Source: Dendrolimus kikuchii
Lineage: Eukaryota; Arthropoda; Insecta; Lepidoptera; Lasiocampidae
Assembly: GCA_019925095.2 (NCBI GenBank)
Contig: CM034407.1
Coordinates: 19,660,710-19,724,709, forward strand
Length of the DNA: 64,000 nucleotides
Reading direction: 5' to 3'
Position 1 is the first letter of the stretch. Every line of letters begins with the position of its first letter. Below are positions 10,380 to 21,259 of this stretch, in pieces. A model generated the notes under the pieces. The model was not told the DNA's origin. It did not search any database and saw nothing but the letters and a program-made list of their open reading frames with translations. A program made the position numbers and the translations under genes.

Positions 10380-10559
10380 TAATAAAACTACGTTTTAACG
10401 GTTTTAAGCGCAGTAATTTTATTTGATTATAGTTTTTCCGACGTTTCGGCCACTTTTCAATGGCCGTGATCACGGCCATTGAAAAATGGCCGAAACGTCG
10501 GAAAAACCATAATCAAATAAAATTACTGCGCTTAAAACCGTTAAAACGTAGTTTTATTA
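10380..10559. repeat. 180-bp near-perfect palindrome
   Basis: The left arm (10380-10469) starts TAATAAAACTACG and ends GGCCGTGA. The right arm (10470-10559) is its reverse complement with two mismatches in 90. There is no spacer. The arm sequence is also the terminal part of the repeats at 13590-13880 and 32555-32870, so the palindrome is two head-to-head ends of one repeat family. Confidence 0.9.
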
Positions 10560-10797
10560 ATTAATAAAAGCATGCCAAATAAAATAATTAATTTAAAAAA
10601 TCGTAAACCCGATTGCAAAAAAGACAATTAGAAAGTAATGCACTAAAAAGACCGAAAGAAGATTGCGAATCGAAAACAAAATTAAAATAGTATTAAAAAA
10701 AAACTTAACTTCGGTTTAACAAACTATGTCGTGAGCTGAAAGCCCAAGCTAAATGTAATGTATGTGTCACTTTTTATACTATATAATATAAGGTAGT

Positions 10798-11246
10798 ACA
10801 CATACACACATACTCAAACCAACGCGCACTACCATCGCATTGCATTACACGCACACTTCACAAACAAACCAACACACACAAAGAGCCTAAAAACTAATAA
10901 CCCAGGCACAGAAAAGAAAAAACCAACACACATGGCACTAGATAGGACTATATATAAGTATAGATATAAGGCCAACACTGCACATGCACTTCCTCACAAC
11001 ACCAGCATGTAACAGATACACTCTACATTAGTATAAGTTTAGTATTAATAATAGGATAAATAAATATAATAAGTTAATCTTAAGGTACACCATAACATAT
11101 AAATCACTAAATTAATGTCACACACAGTAACAAAAATAAACAATAAGCGTGTATGGACTCTAAAATTTTTCATAGAAATTAAGTAGTAAAAAACGGTACG
11201 GAACTCGAGTCCGTAGAGATGTTAATAATAATAATTAAAAAAAAAA
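10798..11246 (+). mobile_element. TAA-tailed LINE 3' fragment, longer copy
   Basis: The 3' part (10946-11235) matches 28516-28806 closely and ends in TAATAATAATAATT plus an A tract. A 10-bp direct repeat, ATAAGGTAGT, flanks it at 10788-10797 and 11247-11256. No protein motif is visible, so this is probably the 3' UTR of a non-LTR element. Confidence 0.65.
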
Positions 11247-11256
11247 ATAAGGTAGT

Positions 11257-12020
11257 TACGAATATTTTAGTACCGGCAATAGATACGTCTTGGAACAGTA
11301 TGAGTGAATCCTTATTTAAATATCAGTATATAGCAAGCTAGTGCCTGGGTCTATATCACAAAATACCCGCCTTAAGTTTAGTAGCAAGCGGAACCCATGA
11401 ATTTTTTTCGGATAATAATTTGCAATTGGGTCCCGCACGCCTAATCCAATCCGAATTCAACGCAAAAAGAAATATGGGTAAACCGCAAAGAATTCACATT
11501 TTTTTATTTTAATACATTTACAAATATCTAAAGTCCAATAACAATAAAATCTGTCAGACCGTTTTGAAGCTTTACTGAATCCAACGAAAAAAACTCATCA
11601 AAATCGGTTCACTCACAAAAAAATTACGGCGACATACATAAAAAAAAAACAAAACATTCTCCATTTTTGAAGTCAGCTGAAAATGTTGTTTCTTTAAAGG
11701 AAATTTCGTAATGTTAATTATATTCAATGATAACTTTATTAAAATCTAATATTTGGCGGCTTCGTGCTACTGTTGCCCCGACACGTTTGTTGACCTCCGC
11801 TCGCCGTCGGCCCCAAAGGGCGTCCGCCGCGGGTCACACGACTAATCTAATTCATCCTTTATTAAAATACTTTTATACAGTCACACCAGTGGACGACATT
11901 TACATATTTTATCTAAGCAATTTCTACAAAAACATGTAATTTTGAAGTGTGGAATAAAATTACACTTCTTATTGTGTACATAGAATAGCAAATGGACTGA
12001 ACTTTTAATTTGTATGTTTA
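11257..12020. other. No gene recognised; decayed repeat pieces
   Basis: A stretch near 11570-11660 carries phrases common in insect transposons (CTCATCAAAATCGGTTCA, CGACATACATA) but has no clear boundaries. The small GC-rich patch at 11760-11840 has no supported frame. Confidence 0.4.
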
Positions 12021-12027
12021 GACTTCT

Positions 12028-12247
12028 AGGTGGTAGGGTATTTGCCTGTCTGAATAGCTACCACTCCTAATCTAGAGCATGCCGCCATAACAACCTTGAG
12101 TTGAGTTCCGACATTAGTGGCCAGGTTCCAGTCTCCCTTTAGAGAGCGGCAGCACATTGGTAGCACCTAAATGTCCATAGGCGATGGTAACCGCTTTCCA
12201 TTAGATGGGCCATCTGTATGTGTGCTGAACACATGCAATAAAAAAAA
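12028..12247 (+). mobile_element. S1 SINE, 5'-truncated
   Basis: It starts at AGGTGGTAGGGTATTTGCC and ends with CAATAAAAAAA, with a small deletion before AAATGTCCATAGG. It lacks the first third of the family. Confidence 0.8.
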
Positions 12248-12289
12248 CTTCAAAAAATGTTCTCCAATGTAACTTAATTTGAACAAAAA

Positions 12290-12447
12290 TGTACACAATG
12301 AACTAGCAAGTTCATTGTGTACAATAAATATTCTTAAGACTTTGGGCTATTGCAGACGCTGAAAACGGCGTCCAAAGTCAATTGACGTTGGACGCTGCTT
12401 CCAGCGTCGGACAGGTACCAATGATGTCTGATCTAGACATCATTGGT
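12290..12447. repeat. Cluster of three hairpins
   Basis: TGTACACAATGAACT pairs with AGTTCATTGTGTACA (12290-12323, 15 bp, loop AGCA). GCGTCCAA pairs with TTGGACGC near 12369-12394. ACCAATGATGTCT pairs with AGACATCATTGGT (12417-12447, 13 bp). Three separate inverted repeats within 160 bp suggest a fold-back element or a remnant of one. Confidence 0.6.
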
Positions 12448-12544
12448 CATTAGAAAGAAAGAAAGAAAGAAAAAATATTTATTTAGGACAAGATACAAAA
12501 AGTCTTGAATGATAATATATGTAACAATTAATTGTGATGTCCTA

Positions 12545-12650
12545 AAAAGGCTCTTGCTCAGCATATTGCTAGTTTCACAACCAGCGCTGATCTTCCGCAA
12601 GTACCTCTAGTGATGCCACGGCTTAGCTCCACAAAGCAAATTAAAACAAT
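12545..12650. repeat. Repeat family R1u, copy 1 of 2
   Basis: The block GGCTCTTGCTCAGC...AACCAGCGCTGATCTTCCGC recurs at 41115-41215 (GGTCCTAGCTCAGC...AACCAGCGCTGATCTTCCGC). It is probably a fragment of a retroposon 3' end. Strand and class are unknown. Confidence 0.55.
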
Positions 12651-12833
12651 AAACATTCGTTATAAAATTATGCAAAATAAATTACTAGTGTATATGAACA
12701 TTGTTCTAATTACAAATAAAAAAAAAATAACAAAAAAAATATATAACAAAAATAATAATAAATAGGTAATGGTTTGTCATAGCGTAATAATCGACATATT
12801 ATAATATTATGTATTATTATGTATATTATTATA

Positions 12834-13155
12834 TCGGGGTGAAGGTAAGGAAAGGAATGCTCCGGTGGTTCGGGCATGTGGAAAGAATGCATGATGAAAG
12901 AATGACTAAACAGATATACAATGCAAAAGTGGATGGAGGCAGAAGTCGTGGAAGGCCACGACACACCTTCCATGATCAAATTGATCGTGTACTAGCAGAA
13001 GGTGATGTCAGGAGCCTTAAGAACAGACGAGCGTGCATGACAAGAGTTATGAATGTCAAAGAAGCAAGTGAGGTGTGTAAGAATAAGTCTAAATGGCGCT
13101 CTGTCGTTAGTGCCTACCCCGCAAGGGAACTGGCGTGAAGTTATGTATGTATGTA
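12834..13155 (+). mobile_element. RTE-A copy 7
   Basis: It starts at ATCGGGGTGAAGG and ends in the TATG tail. The frame is open from GVKVRKGMLRWFGHVERM to PARELA. The flanks are AT-rich, so the duplication cannot be defined with confidence. Confidence 0.88.
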
Positions 13156-13589
13156 ATATATTATAAAATAATTGTGTCGTATTTAAGGTCTCTCTGGCGA
13201 AATTGATGTTCAAATAGGATTTTTTTTTAAGTTAGTTCGAAACCCAAAGACAGACTGCAGGTTTCTTATCGGCGGCGGTATGTTATTTATGGAAATTTTG
13301 AAAAAAAAAACGCGCTCTAGTTTTCCTCGTGCACTCTCTATGCTTGAACAGATTTATTAATATTAATTAACTTATAAAACGCAACGTCTTATGCTGGAAT
13401 GCGCAAGTATAATTGCGGACTTGACGTACGACGTATCGACATTGCGTATGGCGTATCTGTGGCGCTGCAGACGTGTTACAGAGGTCAATCTAGTGCATTT
13501 TCGGTTGCGTACAGCGTCATGTTGAACGTCGTCAGAAATACAGTAGAATGTAGGCTGCTGCATTTCGGAAGATCATAATTTAAGCGCGG

Positions 13590-13880
13590 TAATTTATATG
13601 ATTCTACCTCCCACCCATCAAGTACGCCGAAGAGTTTCTTGTGCCGCTTCTTCTCTACAAGCCACAACATGTTGCGAAGCGGTGGTAAATTAGATTACGC
13701 TCTCATAGAGTAAATAATAACCATAAACAAAATTAAAACTAAATAATTAAAACGATCAAATTGGCGGTAGGCTATATAAAACTTTAACAATACTCATTGA
13801 TACTTGACATCTTTGTCTTCCGTGATCACGGCTACTGAAAAGAGGCCGAAATGACGGAATAATAAAAATATCTCGATCCA
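13590..13880. repeat. Repeat family P (palindrome family), copy 1
   Basis: It shares the block GAAGAGTTTCTTG...CAACATGTTGCGAAGCGGT, then CATAGAGTAAATAATAACC and the CCGTGATCACGG motif, with 32555-32870. Its terminal part corresponds to one arm of the palindrome at 10380-10559. It has no coding capacity. Confidence 0.7.
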
Positions 13881-14143
13881 TTCGAATGTCAACTACGACA
13901 ATCAAATCCAAACAAAAAAATCCTTTAAAAATAGTCTTAAGCTAGTCCTACTGTACAGTGTCTACTTCATAAAACGATATTACTGTCGTATGCACTTAAC
14001 TCGTAGTTTTCTGTCAGTTACATTTTTATTAGCTTATAAACAATTAAGAGCAGCATCGACGTATATTACTTTGAACTCGCGCCCCAATGCATCAGTTCCA
14101 GTTTTACGATGTCATTCACCGGCATTATGATAATAAAGGACAG

Positions 14144-14657
14144 TGTAACGACTAGATCACAGAAGCTACAGGACTGCATATAAGTTGCAGGACTCGAATT
14201 AAAATGCCGTTGGAATTATTATAGAGTTTATTACAACTATACAAACACGTATAACACAGGTACAAATATAACCGAACACAACAAAGCCAAACGTCATGCA
14301 GAAGATCGTAATTCAAATACACGCCGCAAAGTCCGTCACTAAATAGATTACCGAATGTACACAAATCTTGCTTCGCTTGTGGTTATCGCTCGACTGCCGA
14401 TCTCTCCACTGGGCCATTGCTTTATACTGCACAGATACAATATGTCTGCCCGACCGCGTGGACCGAGTTTCTTAGAATCAGTCCGACACACCTGGCTAAT
14501 GACTGCCATAAAAGATTACAATACACAACGGACTGTTTTCTAATTACAAATTTTAAACACAAAGTAAACAAGAGAAGTCCAAATGACAAAAGGTAATAAA
14601 GTGTGTTTTACGGTATGCAGGTGTGAATCCACTTTTGTCGGCGTATAGGTCGTAACA
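14144..14657 (-). mobile_element. Solo-LTR-like repeat, copy 1
   Basis: It is about 510 bp with ends TGTAACG...CGTAACA, and is similar along most of its length to 34806-35269. In minus orientation an AATAAA-type signal lies near the 3' end, as in an LTR. No internal retroelement genes flank it and no clean duplication is seen, so it reads as an old solo LTR. Confidence 0.5.
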
Positions 14658-14659
14658 AT

Positions 14660-15109
14660 ATTTTAGGACAAATTAGCGAGTTACATATATCGGTAAACTC
14701 CATATGCAGGTCTCTTCGCAACGTACAAACTCAATCCCTCTACAATCCGGTAGTTGACAGTATGAAAAATATAGGCAGATTTTTATATATATCGTAGATT
14801 ACGATCTAAACATGTCAAAAATAAATTGTTTTAATTAAAATAATAAATATTAATTTATATTTTTGAGAAATAAAATCGTTACATTGCAGCCATTAGTCAC
14901 GTGACAATGAACGCCAATCAGAGCGCGTGACGTCATAGTGTGCAAAACACAACAAGTTGTTAATGAATTCTCAGTGAAAATTCATCGTTTTCCAGTAATT
15001 TTGCTGTAAAATAATAGTATTTCCATTGTTATACACTGTGTTCATAGGACTACAACAACCAGTTATAATAAATGCAAGTTTTATAAAAGCAAATACCAGT
15101 AGGTAATTT
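14660..15109. other. Upstream flank of the SWIM/YqaJ pseudogene
   Basis: AT-rich sequence with a GC-richer patch GCGCGTGACGTCATAG near 14924-14940. This resembles a CRE-type promoter element and could be the remnant promoter of the pseudogene that follows. No TATA box is evident. Confidence 0.3.
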
Positions 15110-16310
15110 GCCAAAAATCGACGTTGTTATGCTGGGTGCCTTTTTCGCAACTAACACCAATTTGTGCTCTTAAAACTTCTGTGTAAGTATATAACATCAC
15201 AAACTACTATGGATACTACGTATTATAACATTAAACAATAGCACCTAGTGTTAAAATTGTGATTAAGATTTGGCAAAGTATTATTTTTTAATAATTATTT
15301 TTGAGGTTATGATAATTTTAATATTCGTAAATGTTGATGCTAATGGTGAAATTTCTTTTGTAGATCATCGCGAGTATGTTATGATGACGCCATAAGTTAT
15401 ATGCATTTGAAACGTGATTGCAAACTCCTGTATTGTAAAGTGTAAAATATACCCAGATCATAAAGTGCTATCGAAATTATCGTCATCGCAGGAGTGAAGA
15501 ACCAGTATGCACTTCTGCGGATTGTTATTGGAAAAAATCGGAAGCTATCACAACTGTGAACCAGTTTAAAATTTGTAGTAGTAACCCTAGTTTACCATCA
15601 AATTCAAATGTACTTATAAGTTTTCAGAAGTAGGACAAAAAATGAAACTTGAGGATTGTGCATTATTTAAATATTAACATAATCCTGTTCTCAGTGATAC
15701 AGCCAGCACTTATATGTATCAACTTGTTTTAAAATATAATGAAAAATGTGAGTCATTTTTAAGAAATGCAGTAATATCAGATGCTGTCATTAAAAAATTT
15801 AAGTGGAAACAAGGGAGTAATTTAAAAGCGGTCTTTGGCATGAATTAAGATATGGATGGATAACAGCATCACAGGCTTTTGAAGTAAGTAGATGCAAGAC
15901 CCACAGTCAGAGAAAATTTGGAGCTGAAACTTCATAAAAAAATTAAGAAATGTGGTCTCATATTAAGTCAACAATATCCAATGACTGCTGGTTCACCGGA
16001 TGGTACATGTGAAAATTGCATAGTAGAAATTAAGTGTCTCTACAGTACAAACCATATTCAAATTATATTAAAGATGGGAAGCCTACAAACAAATATGCTC
16101 AATTACAAATATAAATATATTTGACTGCTGTGGAAACATGTATATTTTGTATAGCGGATCCAAATTTTTCTAATAGTAAAAAATTTAAACTTTCTGTATA
16201 GCAATCAGTTATGAATATGTTAATGATCTTATTACTGACAGTTTGTTACCATTTTGGAAATGCCATGTGTATCCATTACTTTATCAAAGCATATAAAGTA
16301 ACCACTAGGT
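15110..16310 (+). pseudogene. Decayed SWIM-zinc-finger/YqaJ-type nuclease gene copy
   Basis: Translated pieces in shifting frames match, in order, a known insect protein type: a lead-in before a SWIM finger (YMHLKRDC near 15400), HRRSEEPVCTSADCYWKK (15490-15545), WHELRYGWITASQAFEVSRC (15838-15897), then the YqaJ-like PD-(D/E)xK core with GLILSQQYPM, SPDG and IVEIKC (15955-16035), and CIFCIADPNF (about 16138-16170). The SWIM core itself is deleted. A donor GTAAGTAT (15183) and an acceptor TTTCTTTTGTAG (to 15363) suggest that an intron was kept, so this is not a processed copy. Frameshifts and stops make it non-functional. Whether the source is a host gene or a transposon passenger is unknown. 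Confidence 0.65.
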
Positions 16311-16443
16311 AGGTTCTGATATCATCATTTTGTAATAAAATAAAACACAAAATGATTTTGGAGTTTTATTTAATGAGGCAATCTTATAAATTAACTAAAC
16401 TACCATGCTCTAGGACTAGGGTAATTAGGTTAGTTCATGACTA

Positions 16444-16580
16444 CTTAAAGCCAGTTCCTATATCTTTCTATTCACTCACACAACCATCAGTTGAATCTTG
16501 ACATTATTTGTATGAAGCTTATGTCAAATTTTAAGTGATGGTAAGGTAAAGGAACTCGATAAGATATATGAACCAGCCAT
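16444..16580. mobile_element. Fold-back MITE (family M1), copy 1
   Basis: The ends AGTTCCTATATCTT and AAGATATATGAACC form an imperfect inverted repeat around a centre TTGTATGAAGCTTATG. The element resembles 58778-58910 over its whole length. It is short, with no coding capacity. Confidence 0.7.
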
Positions 16581-16589
16581 TAGTGGACT

Positions 16590-17215
16590 TATCATCTATG
16601 AAGTAAAATTGTTCATGGAAAAGATATTTATTTACATATTTTTTATTTGTATGAAAGATTTGATCTGGATGTATTGAGTGGAATGGTGATAGTGAGGACT
16701 CGGTGTGAGTAACGGATGAAGTATATAAAGACAGAGTGTCAGTGACTTCTTCCATTATTAATTTCTTTGAAACTGCTTATACTGGATCCAGATGGCCTTA
16801 ATGATTTCACAGAATATTTCACTTAAAATGGAAATGAAGAAACTGATTTTTGTGAAGACTACTAGTGATCCTGCCTGGTCCACAGTCTGGCTTAGCTTAA
16901 TACTGGATTGAGTAGCTTTACTTCTATATTTATGTGTCATCAGTACTTAAACAGATTTATTTGCTGTTCTAAGACCTTGTAAACCTTCTTCCTGGGGCAA
17001 AACTGAAAATAAATTGACAATATTATTATTAGATTGTTTCAAGAAAATTAATATTGGAGCTACTCACTATTAATGTAAGAACCTGTGGTTGTGTTAGAAG
17101 TATTTTCAAGAATTAAACTAGCACCACTGGCTAATATAGTAGTACTTTCAACTGATTTATTTACACACTTTCATAATAGCATCATCTTTTGTTCTTTATT
17201 GTTATATATGGTCGA
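16590..17215. other. No gene recognised
   Basis: AT-rich spacer between the M1 MITE and the Harbinger element. A 74-residue minus frame at 16531-16755 has no motif. Confidence 0.4.
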
Positions 17216-17221
17216 TTTATT

Positions 17222-17238
17222 ACGGCCGTTTTCAATAA
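17222..17238 (+). repeat. Harbinger left terminal inverted repeat
   Basis: ACGGCCGTTTTCAATAA, an exact inverted match to 21234-21250. Subterminal CTATC motifs (17240-17355) are repeated inverted near the right end, a pattern typical of transposase-binding regions. Confidence 0.85.
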
Positions 17239-17695
17239 CTTATCTAAGATTACAGATAGATCGCTATCCCCGACCATTAGTAACAGTAAATCTATCCCTT
17301 GTTTGCGTTTCACAATCAAGGATAAGTGCTATCTATCCATAGCTAACGATAGATAGCTTCTTCCCTCTCACTTATCCAAGCCTCTTGAAACGTTCCGTTC
17401 TACGATAACCATTTAACGACGTTACGCTTAAAACTAGACATTTTTTGTTTTTTTTTTTATTTATTTATTGTATTATTTACAATAATAAATTACTTTTTTA
17501 CAACGACAAATCAAAAGATAAATAGGAATATTTTTTTTCATTTGATTTACCGTGCTTTTTAATAAAATCAATAATGAAACGAAACGTGTATGGTTTAACA
17601 ACCGGCAGTTGTCATTTTGTGTTTTTGTTTTGTTTAAACGCGTTTCACGACTTCCTTGTATCTTATTTCTCATGTTTAATTTTGTGTAGAATAAA

Positions 17696-18291
17696 ATGAA
17701 ACCTGTAAGTATCTATAAACTACTTTGGTGATAATTTATGTTACATTCCGTTCAAGTTTTGATAGAAATGTGTTTTCAGTCAACAAAATCAGCGCCGATG
17801 TCAAGAGATGAGACAATGTTGCTGATACTACTTGTGGCGGCCAATAAAATAATAAATAATAAGGCAACAAATGCCACTAACAACAAATTAAAGGAACAGG
17901 CTTGGCAAACCTTGACCAATAAGTTTAACTCTTCGGTCACAAGTTACCCGTGAACTCCAGTGCAACTTCATTTGAAATGGGAAAACTTAAAGAAATCAGC
18001 TCGCAAACGCTGTGCAAACATGAGGAGCATCCTTCATAAGGTTTGTGATTTTAATTTATTGTTTAATCACGTTGAATTTAGTTGTTTTGAGACAGGTACT
18101 TATTTAAAATAATTATGCTCTTTGTTACAGACTGGAGGTGGTAAGGACTACTTTCCACCGGATGAATGGCTAGATAAAGTAGCCTCACTCTTGGGCAGTA
18201 CATGCTAAGGGTTTTCTATGGAGTTTGGTGAAGATGTGGCCACAATTGAAACAAATTTGAATTATATATATATATATATATATACACACAA

Positions 18292-18382
<91 letters not shown>

Positions 18383-18972
18383 TATAAATTTGCATATAGT
18401 GATGGGTGATGTTACAACTATTGGTGGGGAAACAAGTGGTGATGGTGTGTGTTGGTGGTGATGAGGAGAAATTGTCAAAAGAAATACAAATTCTTGAGAT
18501 ACCTCCCCTAAACAGAATAATTGGTTTTTAAACAGGGCTAGCGGTAGTGGTAGTTTGGTAGGTTGTTGTTATGTTACTTATAGAAATTATTTGTTTAGGG
18601 AAAGGGGTAACACAAACAATAATTAGTGCTGATAGTCAATCTCATCTACTCGAGACAATAGAAAATAAATTATTTTAATATGCCGGGTAGTCAATGAATG
18701 TTAATGAATTAACCCCAAATGTTATAATTTTTGCATTAGTTATGTAGCTACGTTAAAGCTTTCTTTTTGTAAAGCTATAATGCTAATTATTAACATCTAT
18801 ATTACATTCAAAGTATCATTAAGTCCAAGTATTTATAGCAATTTTATTAACTTGTTAACCCTTTTTTTTACAGTCAAACAGAAACACAAGATGGAGGAGA
18901 AATGTAAACCGCGCATAAGTAGGGAAAATGCTTTGGCAGAGTACCTTATAGCGAAAAAGAAAAAAAATTGAC
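17696..18972 (+). pseudogene. Harbinger Myb/SANT-like DNA-binding protein, interrupted
   Basis: Exon 1 is ATG AAA CCT before a GTAAGT donor (17705). Exon 2 starts at 17780 after TTTTCAG and continues in phase: STKSAPMSRDETMLLILLVAA, then a helix-rich Myb/SANT domain (WQTLTNKFNSS, LHLKWENLKKSARKRCANM). A TGA at about 17951, where CGA is expected, interrupts it. An intron at 18041-18130 (GT...AG) precedes [21 protein letters not shown] and a second stop near 18208. A last exon may start at 18874 after TTTTTTTACAG, with ENALAEYLIAKKKK. In Harbinger elements this protein brings the transposase to the nucleus and to the ends. This copy is broken. Confidence 0.75.
18262..18377. repeat. TA microsatellite
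   Basis: A nearly uninterrupted TATATA tract with a short CACAAACACA interruption near 18284. It lies inside the Harbinger element, so it grew after that element was formed. The tyrosine/isoleucine frames over it are artefacts. Confidence 0.95.
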
Positions 18973-19284
18973 TTAGAAAATTAGGAAAAGGAGATTTTAT
19001 ATATTAGCTAAATATATTTAAATTCAACAGGCAAATAATTTATATGTTGTATATTATGTAGCAATTTAAATTATAAGAGAGGTAATTTTTTTTAACTTAA
19101 GTGTAGAATAGAATATGTATATGAGTATGTGTATATGAATTAAAACATAATTTTTAATGAAATTGTTTCATTTAAAACTGATTTTAATCTTAAATCATTA
19201 GACATAAATATAGCAAAGCTAAATAAAATGAAATCATATGACACAATGCTATCTTTATTTTGGAAATAGTCAATATTTTTATAA

Positions 19285-20930
19285 TTATCTTTGAAAGTAA
19301 TTATTTATTAGTAATTGCCTTTCAGATGCACATTCTGAAGGAAAGTTATTATTATCAACTATATTATTTTCCTGTGATATTATAATAGGCACTGATATCT
19401 CTGGCTTTATTTCTTCCAAATTCATGCTTCTGGCCATATTATGCAGAATAGCAGTGGCTACAATAATGGCTTGCAATTTCTAATTTTAATCTGCTTTTCA
19501 AATGCCACTACAGAAAATCTTCTTTTCCAGACACCAATGCACCTGCAATAATAATGTTTCACTTATATAATGTTACATTAGATAAAATTACTTAAACTTA
19601 TAATATAAATATCTATTTATGAATATAAATATCAATTACTTGTCTTTAATTATTACTTTCATAAGCATATTACAACCTAAAAAGCCATAGTATGCATTTT
19701 GAATTCTGAACAGTGATACTCTATGTTGGACTATGTATAAGACAAAATATGAACTAATGTCAAGATACACAGCCATTATTACTATCAAAATTCTGTTACA
19801 CTAAACAAAGCTTACCTCTCTATAGTATTTCTTGTTTTTATATGTGATTCATTATTTAGTTGCTCAGCTGGAGTATTTGGATTAAGTAATGGTGTCAGAA
19901 GATAAGGTTTACATGGATAGCCACTATCATCAAGCAACCAGCGATTCCCAAGCCCACCTTGTTCAGAATGATCTGTTAAAAATAGTATTTTTATACAATC
20001 CAGTGCCATATTCAAATAATAATAAATGTGTCACATATTATTCCTCAATAAACATCCAAATTTAAAATACCTTTTAAATCAGAATGGTTAAATATAGTTG
20101 CATCATGAGTCGATCCTGGCCACCGAGCAACAACATTTTGAAACACCAATGAGGCATTGCACACAACTTGGACATTGATAGAGAATGTTCCTTTTCTATT
20201 TCTAAATTCCTCTCCTATGCTGAAATCTGCAAAAAACATTATTTTTTGTGACCTATAAATAGGTATAGATAGATACTTGGTGTGGATAAGTATAGATATA
20301 CAATAGGAGTATATGTAAATTTAAGAGTGTGAAATACTTATTAGGTGAATGTATTAATATATGACTGCCATCTATGACACCATGTACTCTGGGAAACCCA
20401 GTAATATTATAAAATTCTTGTTGAGTGTGACTTTGTAATATAACAAAATTTGGGTATAATTTTGCTATAGCTTTAGATACATCGGAGACAATACCACTAG
20501 CAGATGCTATTAACACTCCAATAAAATCTGCAATAGACACTAGCATGGTACCCAATGCATAGATCAGTAGAGCCAGAAGCAACTGATGAAGGGGAGATAT
20601 ACCATGATTCTTGGAAAACTAAAACTTAATTAAAATTTGATATCACAAATGTAGAGGTACTTAAGTTAATGTAAACATTAAAATTAATCTCACCTTTTAG
20701 ATTTTACACTCAAATAGGGTTGTATTAAATTTTTTAATTCATTTACAGCACTTTTGTTCAGTCTTCTGTATGCAAATTCGTATTCATTTAAATATAATTC
20801 ACACATGGTTTATACTTCTTCTGTAACCTTGTGCTATCGGTATCACTGTCACTGTCTTCATCACAATCAATTATCATTTGAAATAATTCCATATGGCTAT
20901 CGTCGCTACCAAAGTATTCCAATTTCCATT
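19285..20930 (-). pseudogene. Harbinger DDE transposase (HARBI1-like), frameshifted
   Basis: At least five exon pieces read on the minus strand. The N-terminal exon (20930-20694) includes YEFAYRRLNKSAVNEL, with a donor GTGAGA. The next (20618-20338) runs KNHGISPLHQLLLALLIYA to FPRVHGVIDGSHI, holding the first catalytic D. The third (20228-20075) holds RWPGSTHDATIFNHS. The fourth (about 19973-19816) holds WLLDDSGYP (second D) and RNTIER (catalytic E), with a GTAAGC donor. The last (19545-19285) holds GVWKRRF, then AIIVATAILHNMA. The DDE triad is intact, but a 1-base frameshift near 19478 and a probable one near 20800 break the frame. It would cut and paste Harbinger ends in the nucleus if intact. 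Confidence 0.8.
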
Positions 20931-21233
20931 ATTAATAGAAATTACTATTTATTTTCAAAAAGTCAAGTTAGCTACTGGCCGATTTTGACAGATAGGCGAT
21001 TGACGTTACTAGAGATAGCTTCGTCTATCGGAGAGTAACTTGAAACTTATATTGAAACGCAAGTAAGCGTGAAATGTATGACCGTTCCTATCTCTAGTAA
21101 GCTATCCGTCCTCCGTTCGGTAGATAGCTGGTTTCGATAGGAAATGCTATCCGTGGATAGGTTATTGAAAAGCTAATAAGGACAAAAGGATAGATTTGGT
21201 TAACTTTAGTAACTTAAATGACGGATAGATAGC

Positions 21234-21250
21234 TTATTGAAAACGGCCGT
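21234..21250 (-). repeat. Harbinger right terminal inverted repeat
   Basis: TTATTGAAAACGGCCGT, complementary to 17222-17238. It is preceded by GATAG-rich sequence mirroring the left subterminal region. Confidence 0.85.
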
Positions 21251-21259
21251 AGACTGCTA

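Larger units (their letters stand above)
17222..21250. mobile_element. Harbinger (PIF/Harbinger) DNA transposon, 4.0 kb, both ends present
   Basis: The element has 17-bp perfect terminal inverted repeats (ACGGCCGTTTTCAATAA at 17222-17238 and its complement at 21234-21250), followed by longer imperfect inverted similarity rich in CTATC/GATAG. Inside are two genes in the usual Harbinger arrangement: a Myb/SANT-like protein on the plus strand and a DDE transposase on the minus strand, converging. The 3-bp target duplication is ambiguous because the outermost bases are themselves palindromic (flanks TTA and TAG). Both genes carry disabling mutations, so the copy could only move if helped in trans. 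Confidence 0.85.

Noticed and set aside
14355..14543. 62-residue frame inside the solo-LTR-like repeat
   Set aside because: The corresponding frame in the related copy at 34968 differs by indels, so it is not conserved as protein.
18185..18478. 97-residue frame rich in Tyr/Ile
   Set aside because: It is translation of the TA microsatellite at 18262-18377.
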